This document shows positions 52,421 through 60,415 of a stretch of 64,000 nucleotides of DNA, in pieces. The DNA lies in NCBI GenBank assembly GCA_001604275.1, contig LVBD01000004.1:1-64000 (forward strand), written 5' to 3'. Position 1 is the stretch's first letter. Every line of letters begins with the position of its first letter. Position numbers and translations under genes: made by a program. This DNA is from Spirochaetales bacterium Spiro_02 (lineage in GTDB: Bacteria; Spirochaetota; Spirochaetia; Sphaerochaetales; Sphaerochaetaceae). The notes under the pieces were generated by a model, which worked only from the letters and a program-made list of their open reading frames with translations, was not told the origin of the DNA and ran no database searches.

Positions 52421-53098
52421 ATGGAACTCATGCTCGATACGGCCAATATCAAGGATATCCAGAAATGTTTGGAAATCTATCCCGTCAGCGGAGTGACAAC
52501 TAATCCGTCGATTCTCAAGGCGGAGGGAAACGTGGATTTCTTCCAGCAGCTGAAAAAGATCCGGGCATTGATCGGCGAAGAACGGAGTCTTCATGTCCAG
52601 GTTGTCAGCGAGAACTGGAAGGACATCATCCAAGAGGCTGAAAAGATCCGTTCCGTGCTCGGCGAAGCGACATTCATCAAGATTCCTGTGACCGAAGACG
52701 GATTGCGAGCCATCAAGTCACTTGTCGAGGAGGGCGTGAACATTACCGCGACCGCCATCTATACGTCGTTGCAGGGAATCATGGCGATGCTTTCCGGCGC
52801 CAGATATATCGCGGTCTACTATAACCGGATGCTCAATATCGACATAGATGCTGCGAAAGTCATCAAGGAGCTGTCCGGCTTGCTATGGGCGAATCCCGGC
52901 AATTGTCAGATATTGGCCGCCAGTTTCAAGAATATCTCCGAAATCACCACCGCCTATGCGAATGGTGCAAGTTGCTGCACCGTTCCTTGCGATCTGCTGA
53001 AGACCGGATTGCAGATGCCTTCGATTACAAAAGCCGTGGCCGATTTCCGGATGAACTGGTCGGCTATCCACGGGGACAAGACGATTCTCGATCTCTAG
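52421..53098 (+). CDS. fructose-6-phosphate-aldolase/transaldolase-like protein
   Basis: 225 residues, the length of the small FSA-type transaldolase subfamily. It begins MELMLDTANIKDIQKC, has SGVTTNPSILKAEG, the Schiff-base Lys in TFIKIPVTEDGL (about 86), ITATAIYTSLQGIMAMLSGARYIAVYYNRM and GASCCTVPCDLL. It would make or cleave a C-C bond between a dihydroxyacetone unit and an aldehyde phosphate. GAGGG lies before the ATG. It is 100 bases after the XylR-like gene and may belong to the same pentose/polyol route. Confidence 0.9.
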   Translation: MELMLDTANIKDIQKCLEIYPVSGVTTNPSILKAEGNVDFFQQLKKIRALIGEERSLHVQVVSENWKDIIQEAEKIRSVLGEATFIKIPVTEDGLRAIKSLVEEGVNITATAIYTSLQGIMAMLSGARYIAVYYNRMLNIDIDAAKVIKELSGLLWANPGNCQILAASFKNISEITTAYANGASCCTVPCDLLKTGLQMPSITKAVADFRMNWSAIHGDKTILDL

Positions 53099-53205
53099 GC
53101 CATGGATATGTTGCTTGGTTTCTTTCTGGTGATTGTCGTAATAAGTGGGGATGTCTTTCGTTCTGCGATATCGTACTGGCTTCGATGGCCGCTCCGGAAG
53201 TGTCC

Positions 53206-53802
53206 TCAACGGAACAATCTATGCTTCGGTTTTTCCTGATATGCTTCCTGAGCGGCGGCTTGCGCATGCCGCTCTAGCTCCTGGGCGGAAATCGAGGCAG
53301 ATTCTCCGGCGGCACCATCCTCTTTTGTCGTTCCATCGAGAATTCGTTCGAACCGCGGGCGGTTGTAGCGTTGTATCATCGCGCAGGGAATGTTCATGAT
53401 CAACGAATAAAGAATCAGCCATTTCGCTATTTTGATAGGCGCTACGAGGATGATGGGGATGGCGAACAGAAGCGTCAGTTCATGGGTCAGTTCGGCTCGG
53501 ACCGATTCGAGGACAAATTGTTGCAGATATTCATCGTCGGTGCTCTTCAGATATTTCTTTCTGAACCGATACGGGGATGTGGCGCCGGCATCGGGAATGA
53601 GCTGCTTCCATGCCTTGATCCGGAACCACCGTTGATAGACTGCGCCATCCCGTTCCCAGTCCATGGGTTTCAGCCGGTTGCGCCAGCCGTTCAGTTGCTC
53701 ATAGGATAGCCTGTCCACGATGTACGATGCAAAAATCTGGCTCGCAATGGTTACTGCTATGACAGAGACATACGAAATGGGAAACGATATTCCTCCATCC
53801 AT
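53206..53802 (-). CDS. CrtO-like (glycosyl-diaponeurosporenoate acyltransferase family) membrane protein
   Basis: 198 residues. A hydrophobic N-terminus (about 8-28) is followed by ERDGAVYQRWFRIKAWKQLIPDAG, YRFRKKYLKSTDDEYLQQFVLESVRAELTHE, a hydrophobic pair of helices (about 112-150) and NIPCAMIQRYNRPR. This pattern matches the CrtO family, known from staphyloxanthin synthesis in Staphylococcus, where it acylates a glycosylated carotenoid. No carotenoid gene is present here, so the acceptor must be something else, perhaps a glycolipid. A polar Ala/Glu-rich tail of about 40 residues follows. It is divergent from the WYL gene. Confidence 0.75.
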   Translation of the reverse strand: MDGGISFPISYVSVIAVTIASQIFASYIVDRLSYEQLNGWRNRLKPMDWERDGAVYQRWFRIKAWKQLIPDAGATSPYRFRKKYLKSTDDEYLQQFVLESVRAELTHELTLLFAIPIILVAPIKIAKWLILYSLIMNIPCAMIQRYNRPRFERILDGTTKEDGAAGESASISAQELERHAQAAAQEAYQEKPKHRLFR

Positions 53803-53904
53803 CTCTCTACCCTCATTGACATTTTACTCAATTTTGTCAGAAAAAGAAAGAGGCAATGTATATCGATTCGTACAATATGGGTTCTTTTGTCAAAAAGATC
53901 GGAT

Positions 53905-53910
53905 TATAAT
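53905..53910 (+). promoter_or_regulatory. -10 box immediately before the WYL gene
   Basis: A perfect TATAAT ends 6 bases before the ATG at 53917. No SD is present, so the transcript may begin at or next to the start codon (leaderless). The -35 is unclear: TTGTCA is present but only 12 bases upstream. Confidence 0.4.
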
Positions 53911-53916
53911 GACGCT

Positions 53917-54885
53917 ATGAGTCAGACAGAACGTATTTTTTTCATTGATAGACAAATTCGTAGGCATGGATATGTCCGTTCCAGCGATATCGCGGACGAG
54001 TTCCAGGTCTGCGACCGGCAGGTCAAGCGGGATATCGAATATCTCCGTGACCGGCTTGGCGCTCCGCTTGAATATGACAGGACTCGGAGAGGGTATGTCT
54101 ATATCGGACGATTCGAAGAATTCCAGAACGCAGACGAACGAATGCTCGTGTTCAATGCCGTATTCCGCGGACTTGCCCGTACCCAGGGGCTGATGCCGAT
54201 GATGAGCGACATGGTCCAGAAGCATCTCGATCTGGGGATTTCCCGGGAATATCGTTCCTTGCTGGACAAGATCGTTTTCTCCGCACCGGTGATCGATCTA
54301 CCTGACTACAAGGTTTTCGGAGCATTTTGTACCGCCATGGAACGGAACCGTCGTCTGACGATGGAGTACCGCAACGCAAAGGGAGTTGTCTCGTGTCGCG
54401 AAATCGAACCGCTTCGTCTGGTCAGCTATTCCGGACGGTGGTATGTCGTCGCCTGGGATCTGTTGCACGACGGGCTGCGGAACTTCCACCTGTCGCGGGT
54501 CCTGTCGATTCGCTTGACCGATACGCCGATGGAGCGTCGTTGTTCGGATGATGCGCTGTCGCAGTATATCAACAGCGGGTTCGGCATCTTCATGGGTGGG
54601 GCTGCGACGGAAGTGACGATCAGAATCGTCGGAGAGGTAGTCCATACCGTCCGTACCCAGATATGGCATCAGGACCAGCGGATGTCTCCGATTTCGCTCA
54701 ACGCCGACGGAAAGCCGGAAATGACGATCAGCCTTCCGGTGACCAACCTAGCCGAGATCCTCGGAAAAGTTCTTTCGTTCGGTTCTTCCGCCGTTCCGGT
54801 CGCTCCTTCCGAATTCGTAGAGCAGTGGCGGAGTCAAGTGGCGGCGATGTCCCGCTTGGCGGTTCCCATCTCCGCCGATTCCTGA
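53917..54885 (+). CDS. WYL-domain transcriptional regulator (YafY type)
   Basis: 322 residues. An N-terminal HTH (RIFFIDRQIRRHGYVRSSDIADEFQVCDRQVKRDIEYLRDRLGAPLEYDRTRRGYVY) is followed by the WYL domain, with REIEPLRLVSYSGRWYVVAWDLLHDGLRNFHLSRVLSIRLTDTP at about 165-210 and a C-terminal WCX-like extension. WYL proteins sense nucleic acids or small ligands and often regulate defence or DNA repair. Here no defence genes are adjacent. The start at ATG 53917 lacks an SD. Confidence 0.88.
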   Translation: MSQTERIFFIDRQIRRHGYVRSSDIADEFQVCDRQVKRDIEYLRDRLGAPLEYDRTRRGYVYIGRFEEFQNADERMLVFNAVFRGLARTQGLMPMMSDMVQKHLDLGISREYRSLLDKIVFSAPVIDLPDYKVFGAFCTAMERNRRLTMEYRNAKGVVSCREIEPLRLVSYSGRWYVVAWDLLHDGLRNFHLSRVLSIRLTDTPMERRCSDDALSQYINSGFGIFMGGAATEVTIRIVGEVVHTVRTQIWHQDQRMSPISLNADGKPEMTISLPVTNLAEILGKVLSFGSSAVPVAPSEFVEQWRSQVAAMSRLAVPISADS

Positions 54886-55066
54886 TCTCATCCTGGCTTC
54901 GTTTCCTGTTCTCATTTCTCCGTTTCGCAGTGTTTCCTCATTGTCCGATTGTCCGTTCCGATGCAGAGATCTCCGCCATGCTCCGTTCAGGAGGATTGTC
55001 CGTCGGCGATTTCTAGAGGAAGGCGCGAAGCGTTCCACAGCATCGCACGCCGAATTTTTATTTACT

Positions 55067-55083
55067 ATGACATCATATGTCAT
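55067..55083. promoter_or_regulatory. perfect inverted repeat upstream of two small genes
   Basis: ATGACAT and ATGTCAT flank CAT. TACTAT just upstream (55063-55068) could be a -10. The site lies 66 bases before the ATG of the first small gene. In the gap 54886-55149 nothing else stands out. Confidence 0.45.
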
Positions 55084-55149
55084 GGTTGGTGTGCGATAGT
55101 GAAGTCGTACAAGGCATTCAAGGATGCCTGTGACAAGGAGGATGATGGT

Positions 55150-55401
55150 ATGGCTTCGATAGTAGCTATGGACGGAACGTGTCGGAAGGGATGGAATCTC
55201 TCCGAACCGCAGGAAGGGTTCATCGGCATGGATCTGTCCGAACCGCAGGTAGAGATGCACGACGAAATCCCTGCCTGGCTGGAAAAACTGACCTGTACCC
55301 CTTGGGGAATTGCCTCTCTTGTGGCGATGTCGATTCTTTTATCCCCGATTCTTGTGGTGTTCGGTGCGTTCTATGGGGCGTTCAAACCCTTTGGGCGTTG
55401 A
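55150..55401 (+). CDS. small single-pass membrane protein, unknown
   Basis: 83 residues. ATG 55150 has AAGGAGG eight bases upstream, a strong argument that it is real. The N-terminal half is polar and contains LSEPQ twice (LSEPQEGFIGMDLSEPQ). The C-terminal half has one hydrophobic helix (about 54-76, GIASLVAMSILLSPILVVFGAFYGAF) and a short FKPFGR end. I recognise no family. The frame can be extended upstream, but the added sequence looks non-coding. A second small gene follows after 86 bases. Confidence 0.6.
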   Translation: MASIVAMDGTCRKGWNLSEPQEGFIGMDLSEPQVEMHDEIPAWLEKLTCTPWGIASLVAMSILLSPILVVFGAFYGAFKPFGR

Positions 55402-55487
55402 ACGGCGAGGTATGGACACCTATCGGGGGCCATGCGACTGCATATCTGTCTGAGACAGGTCATTGTTATCCACAGGAGGAGGAACGT

Positions 55488-55754
55488 ATGGAAATGAAAG
55501 AGAAGAAAATCGTTCGACGACCGGGACGGAAGCTCGGGGCGGAACGACGTCGAGTGGCACGGGATATCCTCAGACGATTCTATCATACCGATGAGTTCTA
55601 TCTGCTTCCAACTGCAGTGAGGCTCGCCATATTGGAACTTTGTCCGGAACAGGACAATGAAAGGTCGATCAAAACAGCGTCGGATCAGAAACCCGTGGTG
55701 AAAGAACAGCATCATTGGATTTCTGATTTTTCAGCTGCATCGTCGTGGAGATGA
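55488..55754 (+). CDS. small basic protein, unknown
   Basis: 88 residues. ATG 55488 is preceded by the very strong SD AGGAGGAGG. The N-terminal half is basic and helical (KKIVRRPGRKLGAERRRVARDILRRF), followed by YHTDEFYLLPTAVRLAILEL and a polar tail. It could bind nucleic acid, but no family is recognised. It probably shares a transcript with the preceding small membrane protein. Confidence 0.6.
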   Translation: MEMKEKKIVRRPGRKLGAERRRVARDILRRFYHTDEFYLLPTAVRLAILELCPEQDNERSIKTASDQKPVVKEQHHWISDFSAASSWR

Positions 55755-55888
55755 TTGGTAGCCGCTGTTTTCGCACATGCTGGAAGCTCTGAACCCCGTT
55801 ATTTGCGATCCCACAGATAATCCATGAGACTGTATCTGTTGAAACGAATCTCTTGTCCCGCGCCCCCAGTTTCTGTTAGTCTTGGTCC

Positions 55889-56815
55889 ATGTACGACTAC
55901 ACGATCATTGACAGCGACACTGCGCTGGACTCCCTGCTCGCATCATGGCGGGAACAGGGTGTCGATGAAATCGCCATGGACTTCGAAGGGGAGTTCAACC
56001 TCCATATCTACGGAGAACATCTATGCCTGATCCAGATCTATGATCGGAACAATTTCTATCTGATCGACCCGTTCAAGATCTCCGAAGAGGCCTTGAAACG
56101 GTTGCTGGAGGCTCCCGACATCATCAAGCTGATGTTCGATTGCGCCAGCGATTCGGCGTTGGTGCGCAAGGAATTCGGCATCAAGCTCGCCGCCGTCTAT
56201 GACGTGCGCGTCCCCGCTCTCGCCTTGGGGTTCTCCGGGAACCTCACCGGCCTCATCGATCGATGCCTTGAGGATCGGAACGGCCGGAAGCGACAGGACG
56301 GAACCTCTTCAAAGAATGCGAAGAAAAAGAATCAGATGACCAACTGGCTGGTCCGCCCGTTGAAGGAGGATCAGATCCTCTATGCGCTGTCCGACGTCGA
56401 ATATCTGTTCGATGTCAAGGAACATCTCGAGGCGGAGATCAAAGGAACCAAACTGGAGAAAGTAGTGGCCTCGGCGATGAAAGTCGTAGCCCTTCCCAAA
56501 GGACCGGACAAGCCCGGCTGGACCAAAGTCTGCAACTGGAAGTTCCTCTCTCGTGAACAGCAGGTGTACCTCAAGCATTTCTTCATTGCCCGCGATACGC
56601 TGGCTCGTCAACGCAATGTCCCCGCCGTGAGAATCCTCGACAAGCGGATACTCGTCGACATGGCCCACCATGTACCGACGACGGAGGCGGAATTCAGAAG
56701 CAAAGCCGCGAATCGCGACAAACGGATCGAGGACAAGCTCGTCGATCTGCTCCTGCAAGCTCGACAGGACGCTCTTACGGAACTTTCCGGCATCGACAAG
56801 AAGACAGGCAGCTGA
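55889..56815 (+). CDS. RNase-D-like 3'-5' exonuclease (DEDDy)
   Basis: 308 residues. Exo I: IAMDFEGEFNLHIYGEHLCLIQI (Asp and Glu). Exo II: LMFDCASDSALVRKEFG (Asp). Exo III: LYALSDVEYLFDVKEHL (Tyr and Asp spaced as in DEDDy enzymes). The C-terminal 100 residues are in the place of an HRDC domain (FFIARDTLARQRNVPAVRILDKRILVDMAHHVPTTEAEF). It would trim RNA 3' ends such as those of tRNA precursors. It has no clear SD and is alone in its direction. An unusual D-F-E-G-E replaces the common D-T-E-F in motif I. Confidence 0.85.
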   Translation: MYDYTIIDSDTALDSLLASWREQGVDEIAMDFEGEFNLHIYGEHLCLIQIYDRNNFYLIDPFKISEEALKRLLEAPDIIKLMFDCASDSALVRKEFGIKLAAVYDVRVPALALGFSGNLTGLIDRCLEDRNGRKRQDGTSSKNAKKKNQMTNWLVRPLKEDQILYALSDVEYLFDVKEHLEAEIKGTKLEKVVASAMKVVALPKGPDKPGWTKVCNWKFLSREQQVYLKHFFIARDTLARQRNVPAVRILDKRILVDMAHHVPTTEAEFRSKAANRDKRIEDKLVDLLLQARQDALTELSGIDKKTGS

Positions 56816-56884
56816 ACGCCCTTCCGACGGAGCTGCTTCCAGGATCCTCCCAGTATGATCGGAGTCCGGTCTGATCTCTGATTC

Positions 56885-58234
56885 CTATCCGGCGGTTGCG
56901 CCGAGTTCCCTGCCGGCGCGTTTCATCGTCGTCAGATAAATCGGCACCAGAACGACGACCGCGCTGATCCATGCCATGGGAGATGCAAAGCAGATACCGC
57001 GATAGCCCCAAATCGCTCCAAGTAGGAATGAACCGACGATCCTTGCCGCAAGCTGTACCACGGAACTGACGAACGGTCCTGCGACGCTTCCCAGTCCTTG
57101 CGTTGCGGATCGAAAGGTTTGCAGACCTCCGAGCATAGCATAGAACGGGACGACGATACGGAAGAAATCCTTCGCATAGCCGACGATTTCCGTCGTCGGA
57201 TCGGAAATGAAGATCGTTACGATCTGGTCCTGTAGGACGAAGATGAAGCCGACGATCGCCAGATTGGCGACAACCGCCATGAGAAAGCATGCCCAGACTC
57301 CTCGTTTGACCCGGTCCAGTCGCTTTGCGCCGTAGTTCTGGGCGACATACCCGGAAATCGCCACGCCGATACCGTTGTTGACGAGAACGGCGATCTGGTT
57401 CACCTTGTTCGCTGCGGTATAGCCGGTGGCCGCCGTCGTACCGAGCAAGTTGACGGCCGCTTGCATCGCCATCTGGCCGATACTCATGATCGAAAGCTGA
57501 AATCCCATCGGGAACCCAAGCTTGAACAACGTCCAGTATCGATGACCATCCCATTTCCAGAACGAGGCCTCGACCCGCATCTCCGGGAAGTTGCGCAATG
57601 AATATGCATAGCAAAGGATCGTCGCGAAAAGCTGCGAAAGGATCGTGGCCCATGCCGCTCCCGCCACGCCCCATCCGAAGACGAGGATGAATACCAAATC
57701 GAGGATGATGTTGAGCAGGGAAGAAAAGACGAGGAAATACAATGGCGTCCTGCTGTCTCCCAAAGCCCTCAGCATATTTGCGATCATGTTGTAGAACATC
57801 GTAGCTCCGGTACCGAGAAAAATGACGAACAGGTAGTCATAGGCCTCTTGGAAAATATCCTGAGGAGTGTTCATCAATCGCAGTAACGAGGAACAGAATG
57901 CGCAGGTGGCTACCGTGATGCATAGGCTGAGGATAGCGGATAGCACGAAGGATGCGGCGATGTTGCGTTTGACCGTTTCCTGTTCATGGGCTCCGAAGGC
58001 TTGGCCGATGAGGATGCTGAAGCCGCTGGTGCACCCTTGGATGAAACAGAGGAAGAAGTAGCTGATGACTCCCGAAGTCCCTACCGCGGCTAGGGCCTGT
58101 GCGCCGAGCGTTTGTCCGACAATGACGGAATCCGCCAGTGTATAGAACAACTGGAAGATATTCCCGCCGACTACCGGCAAGGAGTACGCCAGTAGGACTT
58201 TCCATGGCGTTCCGGTGGTCAGATCCTGTTTCAC
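56885..58234 (-). CDS. MATE-family efflux transporter
   Basis: 449 residues with 12 hydrophobic segments. LLAYSLPVVGGNIFQLFYTLADSVIVGQTLGAQALAAVGTSGVISYFF is the conserved N-terminal lobe of the NorM/DinF superfamily, with a repeat of the pattern in the C-terminal lobe (GTTAATGYTAANKVNQIAV). It exports a cationic compound in exchange for H+ or Na+. It starts with GTG overlapping the stop of the ketopantoate-reductase-like gene (GTGA). Confidence 0.92.
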   Translation of the reverse strand: MKQDLTTGTPWKVLLAYSLPVVGGNIFQLFYTLADSVIVGQTLGAQALAAVGTSGVISYFFLCFIQGCTSGFSILIGQAFGAHEQETVKRNIAASFVLSAILSLCITVATCAFCSSLLRLMNTPQDIFQEAYDYLFVIFLGTGATMFYNMIANMLRALGDSRTPLYFLVFSSLLNIILDLVFILVFGWGVAGAAWATILSQLFATILCYAYSLRNFPEMRVEASFWKWDGHRYWTLFKLGFPMGFQLSIMSIGQMAMQAAVNLLGTTAATGYTAANKVNQIAVLVNNGIGVAISGYVAQNYGAKRLDRVKRGVWACFLMAVVANLAIVGFIFVLQDQIVTIFISDPTTEIVGYAKDFFRIVVPFYAMLGGLQTFRSATQGLGSVAGPFVSSVVQLAARIVGSFLLGAIWGYRGICFASPMAWISAVVVLVPIYLTTMKRAGRELGATAG

Positions 58235-59166
58235 TTGCCCTGACGGCGTCTGATCTGCACCGTTTCGCTTGCTTCCGTCAGATTGCCCAGAAAGTCATTG
58301 ATCGGAGTAGGGATGCCGTGTTTCCGTCCTAATCTTGATACCGTACCGCAGAACCAGTTGTTCTCCGTCTGTCTGCCCGCTTCCATATCCTGGAGCATCG
58401 AGGTCTTTCCCTCCGCACCCAGTGGCGCCAGCGTCGCATAGATTCTGTCGATGTCTTCCTGTGTGAAATGGACCTGCTCTGCGGAAGCCACCTTGACCAC
58501 CTCGTCGAACACCATCGCCACGCAGACCTTGAACGAAGGAATCGTGTTGCAGTCCCCGTATGTCGCCCTGCAGACCGCCGACAGCGTGTTGTATCCAGTA
58601 TTGAGCATGAACTTCCACCACATTTCATGATGAATATCCTGAGAAATCTTGCATGCGATCCCTGCCTGCTCGAACAGAGCTTCCAGCATCTCAATGCGAG
58701 GAGTTCTCGTATTGTCTTTCTCGCCGAATATGATGATGCCGTCCTCGACGAATGTGATTCTGTTTCCTTCATGGACCGAGTTGAGTCGGGTGACGAACCC
58801 CCATAGCACATGTTCCTCGCCATAGACTTCGGCTATCCGATATTCGCTTTCGATGCCGTTGAGCAGAGACAGGATCATCGTATTCGGCCCTACATGGCGG
58901 GAGATGGAGACGATCGCTTCCTCGAGTTGCATATTTTTCGTCGCCATGATGATCAGGTCCGCGGGTTCGACTTGCTCTTGCGGCGTAACGATGGGAAACC
59001 ACACGTGCGTGTCGTTGAGGTAGAATCCTGCTTTGTCGTATCGTTCCTTACGCGTTCGATCGGCGATCAGACGGACGCTTCCCGCTCCCAGCGCCTCCTG
59101 GATGCGGAATGCATATAGTGCGCCTACGGCTCCCGCGCCGATGACTGAAATGTGTTGGATGCTCAT
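58231..59166 (-). CDS. ketopantoate reductase family (PanE/ApbA-like)
   Basis: 311 residues. The NADPH motif VIGAGAVGALYAFRIQ is at the N-terminus, followed by LIIMATKNMQLEEAI (catalytic-type Lys), LSLLNGIESE (Asn) and, in the C-terminal helical domain, MWWKFMLNTGYNTLSAV and SMLQDMEAGRQTENNWFCGTVSRLGRKHGIPTPIND, typical of the family. It may make pantoate for CoA synthesis, but many paralogues reduce other 2-oxoacids, and panB or panC are not adjacent. It sits in an operon M20 peptidase, this gene, MATE. Confidence 0.85.
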   Translation of the reverse strand: MSIQHISVIGAGAVGALYAFRIQEALGAGSVRLIADRTRKERYDKAGFYLNDTHVWFPIVTPQEQVEPADLIIMATKNMQLEEAIVSISRHVGPNTMILSLLNGIESEYRIAEVYGEEHVLWGFVTRLNSVHEGNRITFVEDGIIIFGEKDNTRTPRIEMLEALFEQAGIACKISQDIHHEMWWKFMLNTGYNTLSAVCRATYGDCNTIPSFKVCVAMVFDEVVKVASAEQVHFTQEDIDRIYATLAPLGAEGKTSMLQDMEAGRQTENNWFCGTVSRLGRKHGIPTPINDFLGNLTEASETVQIRRRQGK

Positions 59167-59182
59167 GGATATTCCCTCTTTC

Positions 59183-60325
59183 TCAATTGGATTTCGGATG
59201 ATGATTGCTGCGCGGCCCGGCTGTGGCGAGATCGAGCGTCAAGGCCGCCAGACGTTTCAATTGTTCCAGATCCAGGGACTCGTCGACGCTGTGGGCGTTC
59301 CTGTATCCTGCGCTCAGCACCGCGACCGGAATGCCTGCGCGATTGAAGACATTTGCATCGCTCCCTCCTGTCGTCGGTTTCGTTACGAACGGGATCCCCA
59401 GTTTTTCGCATGCCGTCCGCACGGCCTGGATCGGCGGTTCCGTCTCCGCTAGTGCATAGTGGAAGTAAAGTCGTTCGATCGTCGCTTCGCACGTTCCTCC
59501 GAATTCTGTCGCCGCTTCGAGACAACATTGCCGCAAATGCTCCGCTTGTGCTTCCACTTTTTCTTCGAGCAGGCTTCGTGTCTCCATGACGACTGTTGCG
59601 GTGTCACAGACGATATTGGTGCTTGTTCCTCCATGGATCGATCCGACATTGGCGGTCGTTTCTTCATCGATACGTAATAATTTCATGCGATCTACTGCTC
59701 TACAGGCCATCGAAATGGCGCTGATGCCTCGTTCTGGCACAAAGCCAGCATGAGCAGCCCTGCCATGGAAAGTCGCAGTCACGACATATTTGCTCGGCGC
59801 TCTGACAATGACTGTCCCCACGGGGCCGCTTGCATCCAGCGTATAGCCATAGGCTACCTCCCGCAGTTTCGTGAGTGATGCGTGGCGAGCTCCCCAAAGC
59901 CCGGTTTCTTCACTGACCGTGAATAGGACCAACAGAGGCGGATGGGACATGCTGGTGGCGATGATCGTCCGCAAGGCCGACAATACCGCGGCGATCCCTG
60001 CTTTGTCATCCGCCCCAAGGGCGGAGGTACCGTCCGTTCGGAGCCTCGTTTCCGCTACTACAGGGCGCACTTGTACCGCTGACGGGACTGTATCCATATG
60101 GCAGTTGAACATGATCATGGGTTCCGCTGTCCTACCGGCTGTTCCCGCCAGTTTTGCATAGATATTTCCGATGTCATCACGTTCGAGTGCGAATCCAAGG
60201 GTGCGAAGGTTTTCCTCCAGAAACTCGGCGATGACGGCTTCCTTGCCTGACGGCGAATCGATCGCAAGGAGGTCAAAAAGCATCGCGACCGATGCATTCC
60301 CCGCTGTTTCATGTGTCTGATCCAT
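59183..60325 (-). CDS. M20 family metallopeptidase (PepT-like)
   Basis: 380 residues. Zinc ligands and catalytic residues are in MFNCHMDTVPS (HxD), GADDKAGIAAVL (bridging Asp), TVSEETGLWGA (Glu-Glu) and the late His in YRNAHSVDESLDLEQL. The lid domain has KYVVTATFHGRAAHAGFVPERGISAI. The best match by motif is tripeptidase-T-like aminopeptidases. It would release amino acids from short peptides in the cytosol. It is first in an operon with the reductase-like and MATE genes and divergent from the YghZ-like gene. Confidence 0.9.
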   Translation of the reverse strand: MDQTHETAGNASVAMLFDLLAIDSPSGKEAVIAEFLEENLRTLGFALERDDIGNIYAKLAGTAGRTAEPMIMFNCHMDTVPSAVQVRPVVAETRLRTDGTSALGADDKAGIAAVLSALRTIIATSMSHPPLLVLFTVSEETGLWGARHASLTKLREVAYGYTLDASGPVGTVIVRAPSKYVVTATFHGRAAHAGFVPERGISAISMACRAVDRMKLLRIDEETTANVGSIHGGTSTNIVCDTATVVMETRSLLEEKVEAQAEHLRQCCLEAATEFGGTCEATIERLYFHYALAETEPPIQAVRTACEKLGIPFVTKPTTGGSDANVFNRAGIPVAVLSAGYRNAHSVDESLDLEQLKRLAALTLDLATAGPRSNHHPKSN

Positions 60326-60415
60326 GGCAAGAGCATATCACAAATCAGTCATTGCTTGCCATACATGCTTCGCTGTACAATGAGATATGATGACGTTCCG
60401 CAAGGAGGTGCGACG

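Noticed and set aside
53885-53910. TTGTCA/TATAAT as a normal promoter
   Set aside because: The spacer is only 12 bases, too short for a standard sigma-70 promoter.
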